Below, piece after piece: positions 10,724 through 21,485 of a DNA stretch of 64,000 bases (position 1 is its first letter; each line of letters begins with the position of its first letter). Below the pieces are notes generated by a model that saw only the letters and a program-made list of their open reading frames with translations, searched no databases and had not been told where the DNA came from. Origin of the DNA: Gambelia wislizenii. Its lineage: Eukaryota; Chordata; Lepidosauria; Squamata; Crotaphytidae. A program made the position numbers and the translations under genes. The stretch covers positions 243,388,645-243,452,644 of the forward strand of contig JAUMIR010000005.1 in assembly GCA_030847615.1 (NCBI GenBank), given 5' to 3'.

Positions 10724-10974
10724 TAACTTAGAAAAGTTACTTTTCTGGACTATAGCTCTGTGTCCCCCAGTCAACATGGTTAATACCCACTACTCATCTG
10801 GCACTTGTGTTCTTTCTTTCCCTCTGCTGTTCCATCACTTTGTGCTTGTCCCAAATGGATCAGGGCACTATCATTGGATGGCTGGGCTTCTAACTCTCTT
10901 CTAGGCCCTGGCATATGCATGACCCAGGCCAGTTCCTATGGTGTTCTTGAGCCATATAAGCTAAATAAATAAAT

Positions 10975-11212
10975 AGTTGTTGTCTTGTGTTACCTTCACA
11001 TCATTTCTGACTGATGATGACCTTAAGGTGAATCTATCACAAGGGTTTCTTGGCAAGATAAGTTCAGAGTAGGTTTGCCATTGCGTTCCTCCAAGGCGAA
11101 GAGAGTGTGACTTACCTCAGGCCACCCAGTGGGTTTCCATGGCTGAGCGGGATTCGAACCGTGGTCTCCAGAGTCATAGTGTAATATTCAAACCACTACA
11201 CCATTCTGTCTC
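10975..11212 (-). mobile_element. CORE/MIR-type tRNA SINE, antisense
   Basis: Near full length. The minus strand shows a tRNA-like head with B-box-like GGTTCGAATCCC (about 11148-11159), then the CORE segment with 'ggtggcctgaggtaagtcacactctc', then the L2-like tail 'tcatcagtcagaaatgatgtgaaggtaacac'. The tail order matches the plus-strand copies at 53070 and 55412. Confidence 0.8.
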
Positions 11213-11221
11213 CATTTGTTT

Positions 11222-11265
11222 GTTTATTATTCATCCATCCATCCATTCATTCATTGAAATAAATA
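11222..11265. repeat. CATC/CATT tetranucleotide microsatellite
   Basis: Tandem catccatccatccattcattcattg followed by AAAT repeats. No other feature. Confidence 0.8.
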
Positions 11266-11291
11266 AATATTTTGAAAATGATGGAAATATT

Positions 11292-11468
11292 GGAAACTGT
11301 TTTATACCAAATTGGACCATCAGTTCATCTAGCTCAACATTATTTAAACTGAGTGGCAGCAGCTTTCCAGGGTTTTGATCAGGATTCTTTTCTAGACTTA
11401 GCTGGAGATGCCAGAATTGGAACTTGGGACCTTTGGTATGCAAAGCCAATTTGCTACCACTAAAATGT
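11292..11468 (-). mobile_element. tRNA-derived SINE, antisense
   Basis: On the minus strand the 5' part has the tRNA-like head (TAGTGGTAGCAAAT and a B-box-like region GGTCCCAAGTTCC), then 'ctggcatctccagctaag', and a 3' part 'ttgagctagatgaactgatgg' and 'tggtataaaacagtttcc'. Same family as 8754 and 42205. Moderately diverged, with the A box partly decayed. Confidence 0.7.
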
Positions 11469-11479
11469 GGAGGCAATTT

Positions 11480-13112
11480 AATATACCCCAAACACATCAG
11501 AGTACATTAAAATAAAAGAGGAGGATAGACAGCAAAAAAATCCATATGGGGAGAGACTTAAGGAAGAACATATCCTCTGGATCTATTTTGGACCTTCATA
11601 ACACAGGTGCACAGCTTGGAAATGTTCCTTCTTTTGGTCTGTAATTCCCAGAAACTTTCTGTCAGTGCAGCTACCAGCCCCAAAATAAACCAGTCATTTT
11701 AAAATCTGATTTTTTTAAAAAAAATATAATCATTATGTTGCCTTCTAATGGAGGCTTACTTGAGGAAAGAAAATGAAAATGAAACTGTCATCCTCTAAGT
11801 CCTATGCTTTCAAAATCCTTCTTCTGAGTGTCCACTTTTTCATTATTCCATCTGTCCTTATGGCATCAGTCCCAGAGAAAGTGCAAAATCAGAAAGACTT
11901 GACAAAGCAGCTGAGAATTCTAGCCATGCACATGTTGACTTATGGCTGCCGTTCTGCTGAGTGTGTGTGTGTGTGTGAGAGAGAGGGGGAGGATTACATA
12001 ACCCTGATGCCCAAAGAAAGCAGCAAATTCACAAGAAAGTGCTTCAAACTCCCGAGCATTGTGGCGTGAATGACTCTGAGGAGGTCAAGGGAGGCCGTGC
12101 AGCTTTCTTTAGAACCACATGGGCTCAGTTTGTTTGCAGGCACAAGTCACAACCTTTCTGGTTGCTAAGCTTTAAAACTAAGGAGTATTCATATATGAAG
12201 ACCTGATTAGCACAGGGGAGTGGCTGTGAATAACAAAGCTGTTTTCCCTGGAAACAGCCCCTCTTGATGCTGCCTAGGGTGTTGATGATGGTGGTTACTG
12301 ATGGAAAATTACAATTCAAAGCAGAGCCAGTCAAGCAAAACTTGCAAAATTGCTTACAGGTGGCAACTTTTATATCCCCAATAATCAGGAGAGATTAACA
12401 TTTAAATCTACCTCAGCATGCAAAAACTCCCATCTTCTGTAGTGCAGCCTGCTGGGCTTCCTGAAGACATCCCAAGTTTCTGCTCCACACACTGTGACAA
12501 GGTGGATCTCTGGATTTCTCATAGGGTTGGAGAGGACTCTTAGGCAAAACCCTTGGTCCATGAGGATGGTTTGTGCCCATATCTCGTCTCTGCAGGGTCC
12601 TAGCATTAGGTAGAGTCCAGGAGTGCATCTCTATTGGCCATACAATCTGTTCTATACCCTCTGAACCAATCTACCATGCTCAAGCATTGTTCAAGCACGG
12701 GTGTTAAAGTAAAATTCAACCACCAGTCCAGTTTGTGTCTGTACAGTGTCCTTTGCATCAAGTAATAGACCACCTAGAGCTGGTCTTGCCCCTGTGGCAC
12801 TGCAGGAGGCTTGACTCTTCTATGTGACTGTGTTTTGCATCTTTGCTACTACTAAAACACTATGGGTTCATAAAGTTCTTTATCAGGTTTTTCAGTGCTT
12901 ATCAAGCTTTCAAATTTCACATGTTGTTCTCCAGGCTGAAGGTTAAAAATGCATTTGCTTCCCCCTTTTAATGTTTTAGTTTGACAGTATGCAGTTAAGC
13001 TCCACCGGCAGTGTACTTCAGGTTTCAGGTTTGTAAATTCAGAAACTTTTGCCTGCTTGACTTGATTAACCCTGGATCCTGTACAATGAAATTGGCCTTG
13101 TTCAGCCATGAC
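11480..13112. other. No gene; GT/GA microsatellite
   Basis: Contains (GT)n/(GA)n at about 11960-11986. Open frames such as 11773-12069 run through the microsatellite and have no motif. No repeat ends are visible. Confidence 0.45.
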
Positions 13113-13264
13113 TTTAAACCAGGCCTGCACAACATGCAGCCCTCCAGGTGTTCTGGCCTCCAACTCCCAGAAGCCTGAGCCAGCTGGTCCAATGATCAGG
13201 AGTTCTGGGACTTGGAGGCTAAAACATCTGGCGGGTTGCAGGTCGTGCAGGGTTGCTTTAAACC
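13113..13264. mobile_element. hAT-type MITE with perfect 8-bp target duplication
   Basis: TTTAAACC at 13113-13120 is repeated exactly at 13257-13264. The 136-bp element between begins AGGCCTGCACAACATGCAGC and ends, on the minus strand, GCAACCCTGCACGACCTGCA. The two ends are imperfect inverted repeats. An 8-bp duplication is diagnostic for the hAT superfamily. It is non-autonomous, since there is no coding capacity. Confidence 0.85.
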
Positions 13265-13465
13265 ATAGTTTAATGTTACAGGAAGAAGCCTGCTTGAGCT
13301 TCCCTCTTGATATAAGCAGTCCCTCTTTCTTGCTCCTCTATCAACACTTACAGGAAGAGGAGATGAGACCCACCCACTACCTGGTTTAAATGTATCACAG
13401 TTTGCTGTGTCCAAACTTGGCCAAACTCTTGCTAGTTTAAACTATGTTGTATTGAAACCAGAGAC

Positions 13466-13562
13466 TGGAAATGTTAGTTTATTGGACTGTATAATAACTC
13501 CCAGTGGCCATGCTGGTCAATAAATTCTGGGAGTTGTAGTTGAATAAGTAACCTTTTAAAGG
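13466..13562. repeat. Palindromic 'gtagtccaa' MITE copy
   Basis: 'gttagtttattggactgtataataactcccag' is mirrored by 'ctgggagttgtagttgaataagtaac' around 'tggccatgctggtcaa'. Member of the family at 3418. Confidence 0.55.
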
Positions 13563-13763
13563 TTTGATTGAAAGGAACCAAAATCATACTATGTTGCTGT
13601 GATCATTAGAGCAAAACCCCAAATTCACAGGCAGTTGATCACTTTATTAAGACCTACTGAAATTATGCTAGCCTAATGCATGCATGCTTTTGAATTCTCT
13701 TGAATTCTTCATCAGGCTAGATGTTCTGACAAAATAGTGAGGGGAAAGAAGCATGTAAGTTAA

Positions 13764-13785
13764 AACACACACACACACACACACA
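13764..13785. repeat. (CA)n microsatellite
   Basis: Eleven uninterrupted CA units. Confidence 0.95.
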
Positions 13786-13789
13786 ATTC

Positions 13790-16222
13790 CAAGTTACATG
13801 CAGCCCATGAAGTGCACCTTTCCTGCTTCTGCTATAGAGGGAGTGTAACCCCATCCTGGGAGAGGTAGACCAGTCAGCTTCCATCCAGGAAACTACTTTC
13901 CTACAAAGGCTCTTTCTTTCCAGGATTACATTTCATTTGGTTAGCCCTCATCCATGGACTATTGTCTTGTGGCTCCATATTGGGTTTTGCTTGGCCATAC
14001 TTGACCTGGAGGTAATCTGGAGGTAACAGAGAAGTAGACCTGGATGTCTTCTGCACACTGCCTGGTGTGATCCAGTTAGAATGCCAGGGAGGTACATAGT
14101 ACATTCCCACCACTGAGTGTTTTCACTCCTATATATTTTTGCAGAGGAACTGCATGATTTAATGAACATTTCCTTTCCCCCCACACATGTACATTAATGC
14201 ATATGAACTAAGTTAGAACTTACAGGAGTCTTCTAGCTAAGCATTTTTCTTGGTTTATTGGAAAGATTTTTTTTTTAAGTATTACAACACAGAGGTATTA
14301 ACATTACATCAAGGAGTTGATTGGAAAGATCTTAACATGGAGGATAATTCAGATATGTAACCACTTCTCTTACATCTATATCAGAGGTAGTACAGGTGTG
14401 AGGTATGTGTTCTGTAGGCCATTCAGCTCAACTTTCAGTTTTAAACTGATACTGATCACATGACACAGTGCAAAGGTTTTATATGTATTATCCAAGTTTT
14501 CCTTTATCTCTTAAAGGGCTGATACAACCAGTAGGGATCAGTGGGCAGGAATGAATGTAGACAAGAGAATTTGATCCCCTTTGCTTATCAGTGAGTGAAC
14601 CACACTCTTACCTGCTGCTGTTTGTTTTCTGTTACAGGAATGAGACTGTTTTGCACCAATTCTGTTGCCCTGCAGCTGATGCTGAGCAGAAGCCTTCATC
14701 TGCAGACTCTTCTCCAAGGTTCGTCAATTCATGCCCTGCTTGTTCTCCCCCCCCCCCAACACTATTGCCTTCTCAGCTTTGACTTGCACATAGAAAACAT
14801 TCAGGGTTCATTTGATTTATATGCTAATTCCTGGAACTAGCCCTATGAAAAAGGGAATCTAGATAGCAGGAAAGAGTTCCTCTTTCTTGCTTCAGGATGA
14901 AACTGGAGGAACTTTTTCTTCTGAGCATCCCTTTGGTCACATGCTTCTATTGGCCCTCCTGGGATCTGCCTTCCTAGAATCCAAATCCAACTTTTGAGGG
15001 TCTCCCAGGTGGCCACTCCCCCTTCCCTATGATTCCGTTATTTGCTGGTTTCCTAGATTTTGTACATTTACATTTGCATGGTGAAATGCCTCTCTTAAAG
15101 TTTTGTTACTGGCAGTAAAGAGTTTTAAGCTAAAATATGATGGCATTTTTGTTCCTCACCTTTTCAGCTTTACTCATCACTGAAATGCAGCCCCTAGTAA
15201 GTTCTTGGAAACTGATTTTAGCTCTTGGCCTAAAAAAAAAAAAGAAAAAAAGAAAAAAAAAGTCTTTCACCCTTAGAATAAAGGAGGGATGGAGATCCAG
15301 AAACCAGCTTTCAGTTCCTGGGACCTTAGATTACTCCAAATGCCAAAAATAAAACAAAACTTGACATTTGTCTCCAGTTTCTTCTGTGGATAACATCAAA
15401 ACAACCCATTTTCCAAAATCAGAAGTGAGTTCCAGTTTTGAAAAATGAGTTGTTTCAATATTGTTTGCAGAAGAAACAGGAGACGCATCTCAAGATGCTC
15501 AAAAAATGCTTGTTTTATTAGTTAAAAAAAAAAAAAACTTCAATGAATTTCAACTCTTGCTCATGTGTCCAATAAAAACACTTGTTCATTTGTCCCCTAA
15601 GTGACTTCAGAGTTCCTGGTCCATACATTTCTGAATTTTGATTATAAATAGCCCTAGAGGAAGGCAGTTTTTTTTTTTAATTAACAAAATAACCACCTTT
15701 TGAGCATCAGGAGACATTTCTCCATTTCTTCTGGGGATTCCATTGGATGCTCCCCCGTTTCTGCTTCTTTTGTTTAAATGTTAAACAGCATTCCTATGTT
15801 AAATAAAAGGTTGTAATCCTTTTATCACTCATGCTGGCTTGCTTGGAGGCAATCCATCATTTTACTGGCCAGAAGAAGGGTATTCTGGGGAGTATAAAGG
15901 GGTGAGAGTCACAAAAACAGTTTTGAGGGCTGCATTGAACTTCAGGGCTGCACTTTCTCCACCCCTGGAATAGAAGGGCTTAATGGTAGAGAGAAACAGA
16001 AGAGGCAGGCAGAACAAAAAGAAGGGTATTTAGTTGTGGAATGCGATACTGCCATAAATTTACTACCTGTCACAGCAGTTTTTGGTAAGGGGATACAAAC
16101 AGGGGTGAAGAATACATGCCATTCAGTATTGGTGGTGTTTACACTCCTTGCTGTTGCCTAGTGTCATTTTCCAACACTTATTATTTGGAAGATAACACAG
16201 GGAGAGTAGGTATCATCATGGC
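13790..16222. other. Mostly unclassified; poly-C and A-rich tracts
   Basis: Contains a C-run near 14748-14758 and an A-rich (AAAAAG)-like tract at 15231-15262. A strong-looking splice acceptor ends at 14637 (see findings), but no donor or recognisable protein supports a gene. Confidence 0.4.
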
Positions 16223-16224
16223 CC

Positions 16225-16305
16225 CCACATCCTGTATTCCTGCATGGCAGGGAGTTGGACTAGATGGACCTTGTGGCCTCTTCCAACTCTTTGATTCTAT
16301 GATCC
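16225..16305 (+). mobile_element. CR1 3' end fragment
   Basis: 'ttggactagatggaccttgtggcc' followed by 'cttccaactctttgattctatgat' is the sense-strand 3' terminus of CR1, which ends in short ATTCTATGAT units rather than poly(A). The same end is antisense at 27811, 30472, 35776 and 47018. Only the last roughly 80 bases are kept, typical 5' truncation. Confidence 0.8.
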
Positions 16306-16319
16306 TGAAGCAGCACCCC

Positions 16320-17258
16320 CGTCCAGGTTCTTTGGCGGGCCCCTTACCTACTGCTAAGGTTAAGGGCAGCAAGGTCCTCTACAGGGTTTAGGATAAAAAT
16401 TAAGTCAGTTTAAATGATGACACCAAAGTAATATTTATATTTATTTTTTAAAAGCTAAATGGATTTATGTAATAAAAACTTACAATAATATCACACTGGG
16501 GACCCCTCCTAATCCTGCCCCTCCCCCAGGCTACCAGGCTAGAGCCCTGTCAGCCCCCTCCCCCCCCCTCTTGTGGGGACCATGATATCATTACTTTCTT
16601 TTTCTGTTTGTGTTCTGATTAGGCTTCATTACAGGGCCAGTAGGGAATATAAAACACTACCACTGCTAGGACCATATAAATAGGTGATGGCATCTGTGAA
16701 AAAAGGTGAGTCACATAGCTTTGTGAAACTATAATTTCTGAAGGGTGAAACTATCCGTCATGAAGCCATGCATCTCTTAGGGTGTTTCACTAGTGAATGA
16801 AACTTCACTATCCATCACAAACCAGGGCTCAACCTGCAGAAGTTCTCAAAATAGCTTTTGGCATGGCTGTATGGATGCTATGGCATGCAGTGGGAGAGGA
16901 AGAGAAGGAGTCCAGCAGGTCCAGGGACTGGTTGCAAAATACAAGCTGCTAAGCCACAAGAATTCATTCGAATATGATTGCAGGCAGATTGCAGGGAAAG
17001 ATAAGACTGGGAGAGGGGAGACTATGACAAGGAACAGTAACAAGCTGAGTCCTCTTGATATCATGGCAAGACTGACCCAGCAGAGTTTTATAGCATCAGG
17101 GTTTCTCTCTTGATTTGGCTGTGGCCCATTGTTCTGTAAGCTTTGGAGGGTATGGCTAGTTACCTAATAATTATATCTTGGATTGGCCTTTTTAGTCATC
17201 AGCGCACTTGCAGAAAGCGCGGGATGAGTCCTTTCTGAATCTTTGTTTGCAAAGAAAA
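16320..17258. other. No recognised gene
   Basis: Has a C-rich run near 16550-16570. Open frames at 16793-17113 (plus) and 16846-17064 (minus) overlap each other and lack motifs. Confidence 0.4.
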
Positions 17259-17260
17259 GC

Positions 17261-17281
17261 CAGAGAGAGAGAGAGAGAGAT
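17261..17281. repeat. (GA)n microsatellite
   Basis: About ten GA units directly before an L2-like 3' tail. Confidence 0.9.
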
Positions 17282-17405
17282 TATTTATTTATTCAAATAT
17301 TTCTATCCCTTCCTGTATCAAAAGGTCCCAAAGGGTGGTGTACAAGTAAAATCAATGTAAACAAGTTAAAACAATAAAAAATGTAAATGCATTAAAAATA
17401 TCCTA

Positions 17406-18336
17406 TACAAGGTCTGTCTATTAAATAATGAGTCTGATACAATAACCCATCTTTATTTATATGTATTACAGTTCTAATGATTCTTTCCTTCAGTATACTC
17501 CCCATTCACACTCACACACTGATGCAGTCTTGTTTTCCACTGGTTGAAGGCATAGAGCAGATCAGTTTCTGTCAGCTGTGTCAACATATCTGCCGTTTTC
17601 TTCGTACTGCATCAGTTGACTCAAAACATGTTCCTTTAAGCACCAATTTCACTTTAGGGAAAAGAAAGAAGTTGCATGGTGCCAAATCTGGTGAATATGG
17701 AGGATGTCCAAGTCTAGTAATGCATTTACCTGCCAAAAACTGCTTCACAGAAAGTGCTGTGTGAGCAGGCACATTTTCTTGATGAAGAATGAAACCATTT
17801 CCCCACAGTACTGGCACTCCCCTCCCCTGACTCTTCCTCTCAGCTTTGTCAAATCTTACTTACAATACTACTGGTTTATTGTTCTGCCTTTTGGAGCCCG
17901 TTCTGCCAAAATTACACCCTTGATGTCAAAAAACCCAATGAACATGGCTTTGAACGTGGACTTGCTTTGATGTGCTTTTTTTCATTCTTGGTGATGGTGT
18001 TTTCTAGTGCACCGACTGTCATTTTGTCTCAGGATCATACTGGAAGATCCAGGTTTCATCACAAGTGATGATTTTTTGAAAAAGTTTTAGGTCCACCAAA
18101 TTGCTGCAGAATGTTATGTTGCTCAGCTTTTAAACTTAGCATTTTTCTGGTACACAACAGACAACGCAGATGTTTTAAATGATGACTGACAATTAATTGA
18201 ACAGTGGAGAATGTTGATGTTTGTTATGCAGGTTCAGACATGTTCAAGGTCACCATTCAAGAGTTCACAATCAGTTCTCCTTGATTTGTCTGAAAGGTAG
18301 AAACACAGTCTTATTATTTAGTAGACAGACCTCGTA
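17406..18336 (-). mobile_element. Mariner element relic with terminal inverted repeats
   Basis: The left end CAAGGTCTGTCTATTAAATA (from 17408) and the right end on the minus strand CGAGGTCTGTCTACTAAATA (from 18334) are inverted repeats, flanked by TA (17406-17407 and 18335-18336). At about 927 bp it is shorter than a typical 1.3-kb mariner, so it has lost internal sequence. It lies inside an antisense L2. Confidence 0.9.
17560..18110 (-). pseudogene. Mariner transposase remnant
   Basis: Minus-strand reading gives TCDETWI near 18050-18070 (first catalytic aspartate), then after a stop and frameshift a region near 17880-17960, then HQENVPAHTA and GHPPYSPDLAPCNFFLFPK in the open frame 17581-17817. 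In DD34D mariner transposases the second catalytic aspartate lies in the HQDN-type motif. Here it reads HQEN, so that residue has changed. The third aspartate, in YSPDLAP, is kept. Stops, frameshifts and the lost N-terminal DNA-binding part show it is dead. Confidence 0.85.
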
Positions 18337-18756
18337 TATGATTACCAAGTTAAAAAGGTTTACAAAAGTAAAACCATTTTAAAACCATGTGTATTAGTAG
18401 TTTGAGAAAAATCAGTGAGGCCCAAAGGTACCTCATGAAACCAGTGTTGGCACCACTCAGGACACCAAGGAGAGGGCATTCCACAATTGGGGTGCCATGG
18501 CTGAAAGGCCCTCTCTCATGTTCTTGGTGTATTGACCTCACTGATGGGATGCAGAAGAGGTCCCCACCAGCAGACCTCAGTCTTTGAGCAGGCATGTAAA
18601 GGGAAAGGAACTGCCTCAGATATCAAGGTCCTTGAATTCAGCCTGGAAGCACATTGGCAGCCAGTGCAATTCCTTCTTTTGGCCAGAACTTAGTAGCAGC
18701 ACAAAAACCTGAAACTCTACCTGAGAATCTTTAAGGTTAGAATATCTTGCAAACTC

Positions 18757-19088
18757 CTAGACTGTGGAACTCCCTTCCACAGGAGGTCCAGTTGGCCCCC
18801 TTTCTGCTCCCTTTTTGTTGGCAGTTGAAGACGTTTATTTTTATTTAGGCAGGTATTTGATAGGAGAATTTTACTTGGTGTGCTGTTTTTTAATATTGTA
18901 TTTTTATTGATGTTATGTTTTTAATTATGTCCTTTTAATTACATTTTAAAAATGGAAATTTAATTTAATTGTTTTTAACTTTTGTAATTTGTAAGATTTT
19001 AGTTGTATTTTTTAGCCATTGTAACCCGCCATCAGTCCCATCTTGGGAGAAAGGTGGGATATGAGTCCAACAAATAAATAAATACACC
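18757..19088 (+). mobile_element. L2-type LINE 3' end, sense
   Basis: 'gtggaactcccttccacaggaggtcc' encodes the WNSLPQEV segment of the L2 C-terminus, followed by an ORF end, A/T-rich UTR and the terminal 'gaaaggtgggatatgagtccaacaaataaataaata'. The tandem AAAT tail marks the 3' end. Opposite in orientation to the L2 fragment just upstream. Confidence 0.65.
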
Positions 19089-19089
19089 T

Positions 19090-19600
19090 TGAAGTCCAGC
19101 CTCGTTATCTAGTGTAGGGGTTTTGAAAATCTGGCCTGTGGTCCCAGATCCCACTTTTGTGGCCCCTAAAGCTGCCTGTCAGCCCCAAACACTCCAGATT
19201 TATAATTTTTTTCAGAATGGAAAATTACCCCCAAAGTGCACCCAAATCCCCTCAAACTTATGGAAGTATACAGAAAAGTATGCTCCCCACTCCAGAGCCC
19301 CTACACTCCCAATTACCTTCTTTTTCACCCAGATCCTGGCCAAAATAGCAACTAGAAGTGATGCAGTACTCTTTCTGGTCATGATTTTGCCTGGAATGTG
19401 AACAAAAAATAAGGTGTTTTGGCCTACAGTTGAGCACGTGCAGCTTGCAGGGGATAGGAGAATATGGCCTCTGACCCCATGCATTTATCCACTGTGTGTT
19501 CTGGGAAAAGGTGAGGAGACAGTCCTCACAGGGTGAGAGTCAGTGGACATGGAAGTAATAAAAAATATTGTGTAGGGAACTGAATAATTATAGGGCTCAG
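19090..19600. other. No recognised feature
   Basis: Open frames on both strands (19123-19401, 19212-19484) are overlapping and motif-free. Confidence 0.4.
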
Positions 19601-19603
19601 AGA

Positions 19604-19712
19604 CATTTTTTTTTTGGAGTACAATATTCAGAACCCCAGTCAGCATGGTCAATTGCCATGCTAACTGAGGGATTCTGGGAGCTTTTGCCCCAAAAATAAC
19701 ATTTCTAAGCAC
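19604..19712. repeat. Palindromic 'gtagtccaa' MITE copy
   Basis: 'tttttggagtacaatattcagaacccc' mirrors 'gggattctgggagcttttgccccaaaaa' around 'gtcagcatggtcaattgccatgctaac', itself a short perfect palindrome. Family of 3418. Confidence 0.55.
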
Positions 19713-19896
19713 TGGCTAGGTTGCATAGTTAAGATGGAACTGCTAAGAACTACAGGGTTATATTATGGAGAGGAGTGGGAAAGTACATGGTAGCATTTTA
19801 ATTGTCTGTGATTAGAGCTGAGGCATAATGCTCCTTCCCACTTTACTCTTGGAGGCGGGGGATGTGACCAATGAGTTCCTAAACACCCCAAAGGCA

Positions 19897-20107
19897 CTGG
19901 ATCTCATCTGATCCTGGAAACTAACCAGAATCAGGCCTGGTTAGTACTTGGATGGGAAACCGCCAATGAATACCAGATACTGTAGGCTATATTTCAGAGA
20001 AAGGGATTGGCAAAACCACCTCTTGAGTATTCCTTGCCTAAGAAAACCCTATGAAATCTATGGGGTTGCCATAAGTTGACAGGTGATTTGAAGGCCACAC
20101 ACACAAT
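19897..20107 (+). mobile_element. 5S-rRNA-derived SINE
   Basis: The head 'ggatctcatctgatcctggaaactaa', then GGTTAGTACTTGGATGGGAA and 'actgtaggctat', follows vertebrate 5S rRNA closely, including the internal promoter region. It continues with 'cagaggaagg'-type body words and ends in an L2-like tail 'ggggttgccataagttgacaggtgatttgaaggc' plus ACAC repeats. About 210 bp, nearly full length except for the first bases. Substitutions in the 5S part rule out a functional 5S gene. Confidence 0.88.
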
Positions 20108-20171
20108 GTGAACAGCAGTGAAATCTTGACCCTGCTTAGTAAATTTAGTAAGATTAGGAAGTAAATTTCTG

Positions 20172-20352
20172 ACTGGAGTTGCCAGAGTGAAAACTGGAGA
20201 GGGCTCCTTTCCTTTTAATGGTTGTATAGAAGAGACAATTTCAGCAGGTGTTGCTTGTTACCTGGTTACCTGTATTGTATGCTTAGATGTTCCCACTTCT
20301 ATGCAACCATTAAAGGTACAGGAGCCCTCTCTAGTTTTCACTCTAGTGACCC
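20172..20352. mobile_element. Hairpin MITE
   Basis: The left arm 'cagagtgaaaactggagaggg...ttttaatggttgtatagaag' is mirrored by the right arm (minus strand) 'actagagtgaaaactagaga...ctttaatggttgcatagaag'. The two arms are about 60 nt. The centre contains 'caggtgttgcttgttacctggttacc', itself partly self-complementary. A diverged relative lies at 43222-43345. Confidence 0.65.
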
Positions 20353-20407
20353 AAGTTCTGACTCAGTTGATGTCAGAGGGAGGGCAGGAAGTAAGATGAC
20401 ACCATCA

Positions 20408-20792
20408 TACTCTCCAACATTTTACAGATGAGAACTGGGAAACATGTGGCCAAGCAACATTAGAGGGTGGTCAAAATGGCAAAAGTTCTTAATGAGAAGA
20501 ACAGACAAGCTAGGAGAGGCTGTAGCAGTTTGCTTTTGCTTCAGTCTACTGTAAAGGGCAAGACTCTGACATCTCCTCTCCTCTCTCCCCTTCCTCCCAC
20601 TGAATTGAGTGCAACCTATTTTTGCACTTTCAACTCAGTTTGCAACAAAGAAGGTAAGCTGAGGACACAGGGGAAAAGTGAGAGGAGAAGAGAGAAACTG
20701 GAACATTTTAAAAGGAGCTGAAAAAGTTGGATAATAGAGGATCAATCAGGACTGTCCCTGACAAATCAGTTGGAGGGTATGTACCATATGAG
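20408..20792. repeat. MITE family A, copy 1
   Basis: Aligns by eye along its length with 26495-26868 in the same orientation. Shared words include 'tggcaaaagtt.ttaa', 'gcaaccta..tttgcac', 'gtttgcaacaa', 'gtgagaggaa', 'attttaaaag.agct' and 'gactgtccctg'. The ends CATACTCTCCAAC and (minus strand) CATACCCTCCAAC are inverted repeats, and ACCAT-like bases flank both ends. It is therefore probably a non-autonomous DNA transposon, not an LTR. The superfamily is uncertain. Confidence 0.65.
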
Positions 20793-20953
20793 TGGGGGTA
20801 GAAGAAGGAAGCATTGCTTCCTGTCTGGGTAAGCAGGAATGGAATGAACTGTCCAAACAATGTCTGGGAACCACCAAAGGCTGATTACTACACATCTGAT
20901 AGCAGAGGCACAACACAGTCAAGCTAATTACAGGCAAAGGAATCAAGGCAGCG

Positions 20954-21472
20954 TGAAGTCAGACACTTACTTTACTAGCAAGCACCACATATGTCCATAG
21001 GCAAAGTCCAGTATACAAGGTCCAGGTCTGGCAAACAGAGTTCAGGCTAGTCCAGCAGAATCCAGGTCAGGCAAACAGAGTCCAGAGTAAACAAATATAA
21101 TCTAGGTCAAATACAGCAAGCAGGAACACGACAGGTACTCAGGTGGGTCAGATAATCTCTGACAACCCCTAGAGAGCAGTGCTGCGTGCTTATAGAGCAG
21201 CAGCTAATACAGCTGCTGCTTAACTAATTGCAGCTTTCTGTAAATATGCTGAGACTGCCTCAAGCCCTCCTTTTGTTGTCTCCATGCTGTATAGGTAAGT
21301 TGACCTCTGTATCTGAAGGGGCAAGGCCATCTACCAGAGCTGGTACTGTACTATTGTCTGAGGCCTGTGGCTATGGAACATCCTCCTGCTCTAGTTCAGC
21401 AGGTCCTGGCATGTCCACTGCTTCAGTCTCAAGTCAGAGTCCATTTCCAAATTCTGGAAGCAGGGTGTGACA
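20954..21472 (-). mobile_element. LTR-like block, antisense
   Basis: On the minus strand it begins TGTCACACCCTGCTTCC, closely like the TGTCATGCCCTGCCTCT start of the LTR at 50204, and contains 'tctataagcacgcag' (TATA-like) and several 'ctggac'-type units in its second half like that LTR. Its end near 20954 is uncertain and no target duplication is found. The 5' edge abuts the CR1 at about 21486, which suggests a deletion or recombination join. Confidence 0.45.
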
Positions 21473-21485
21473 GGAACATGTCTTC

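Larger units (their letters stand above)
17283..18700 (-). mobile_element. L2-type LINE 3' region, antisense, split by mariner
   Basis: 17283-17405 and 18337-18700 are the two parts of one antisense LINE. On the minus strand, 18500-18480 encodes REGLSAMAPQLWNAL, matching the conserved C-terminal L2 ORF2 segment. Further 3' comes an A/T-rich UTR that continues on the other side of the mariner element. The frame is interrupted by stops. The split proves the LINE was there before the mariner inserted. Confidence 0.65.

Noticed and set aside
19897..20107. Possible 5S rRNA gene
   Set aside because: The 5S-like part is incomplete, mutated and fused to a body and an L2-like tail, so it is a SINE.
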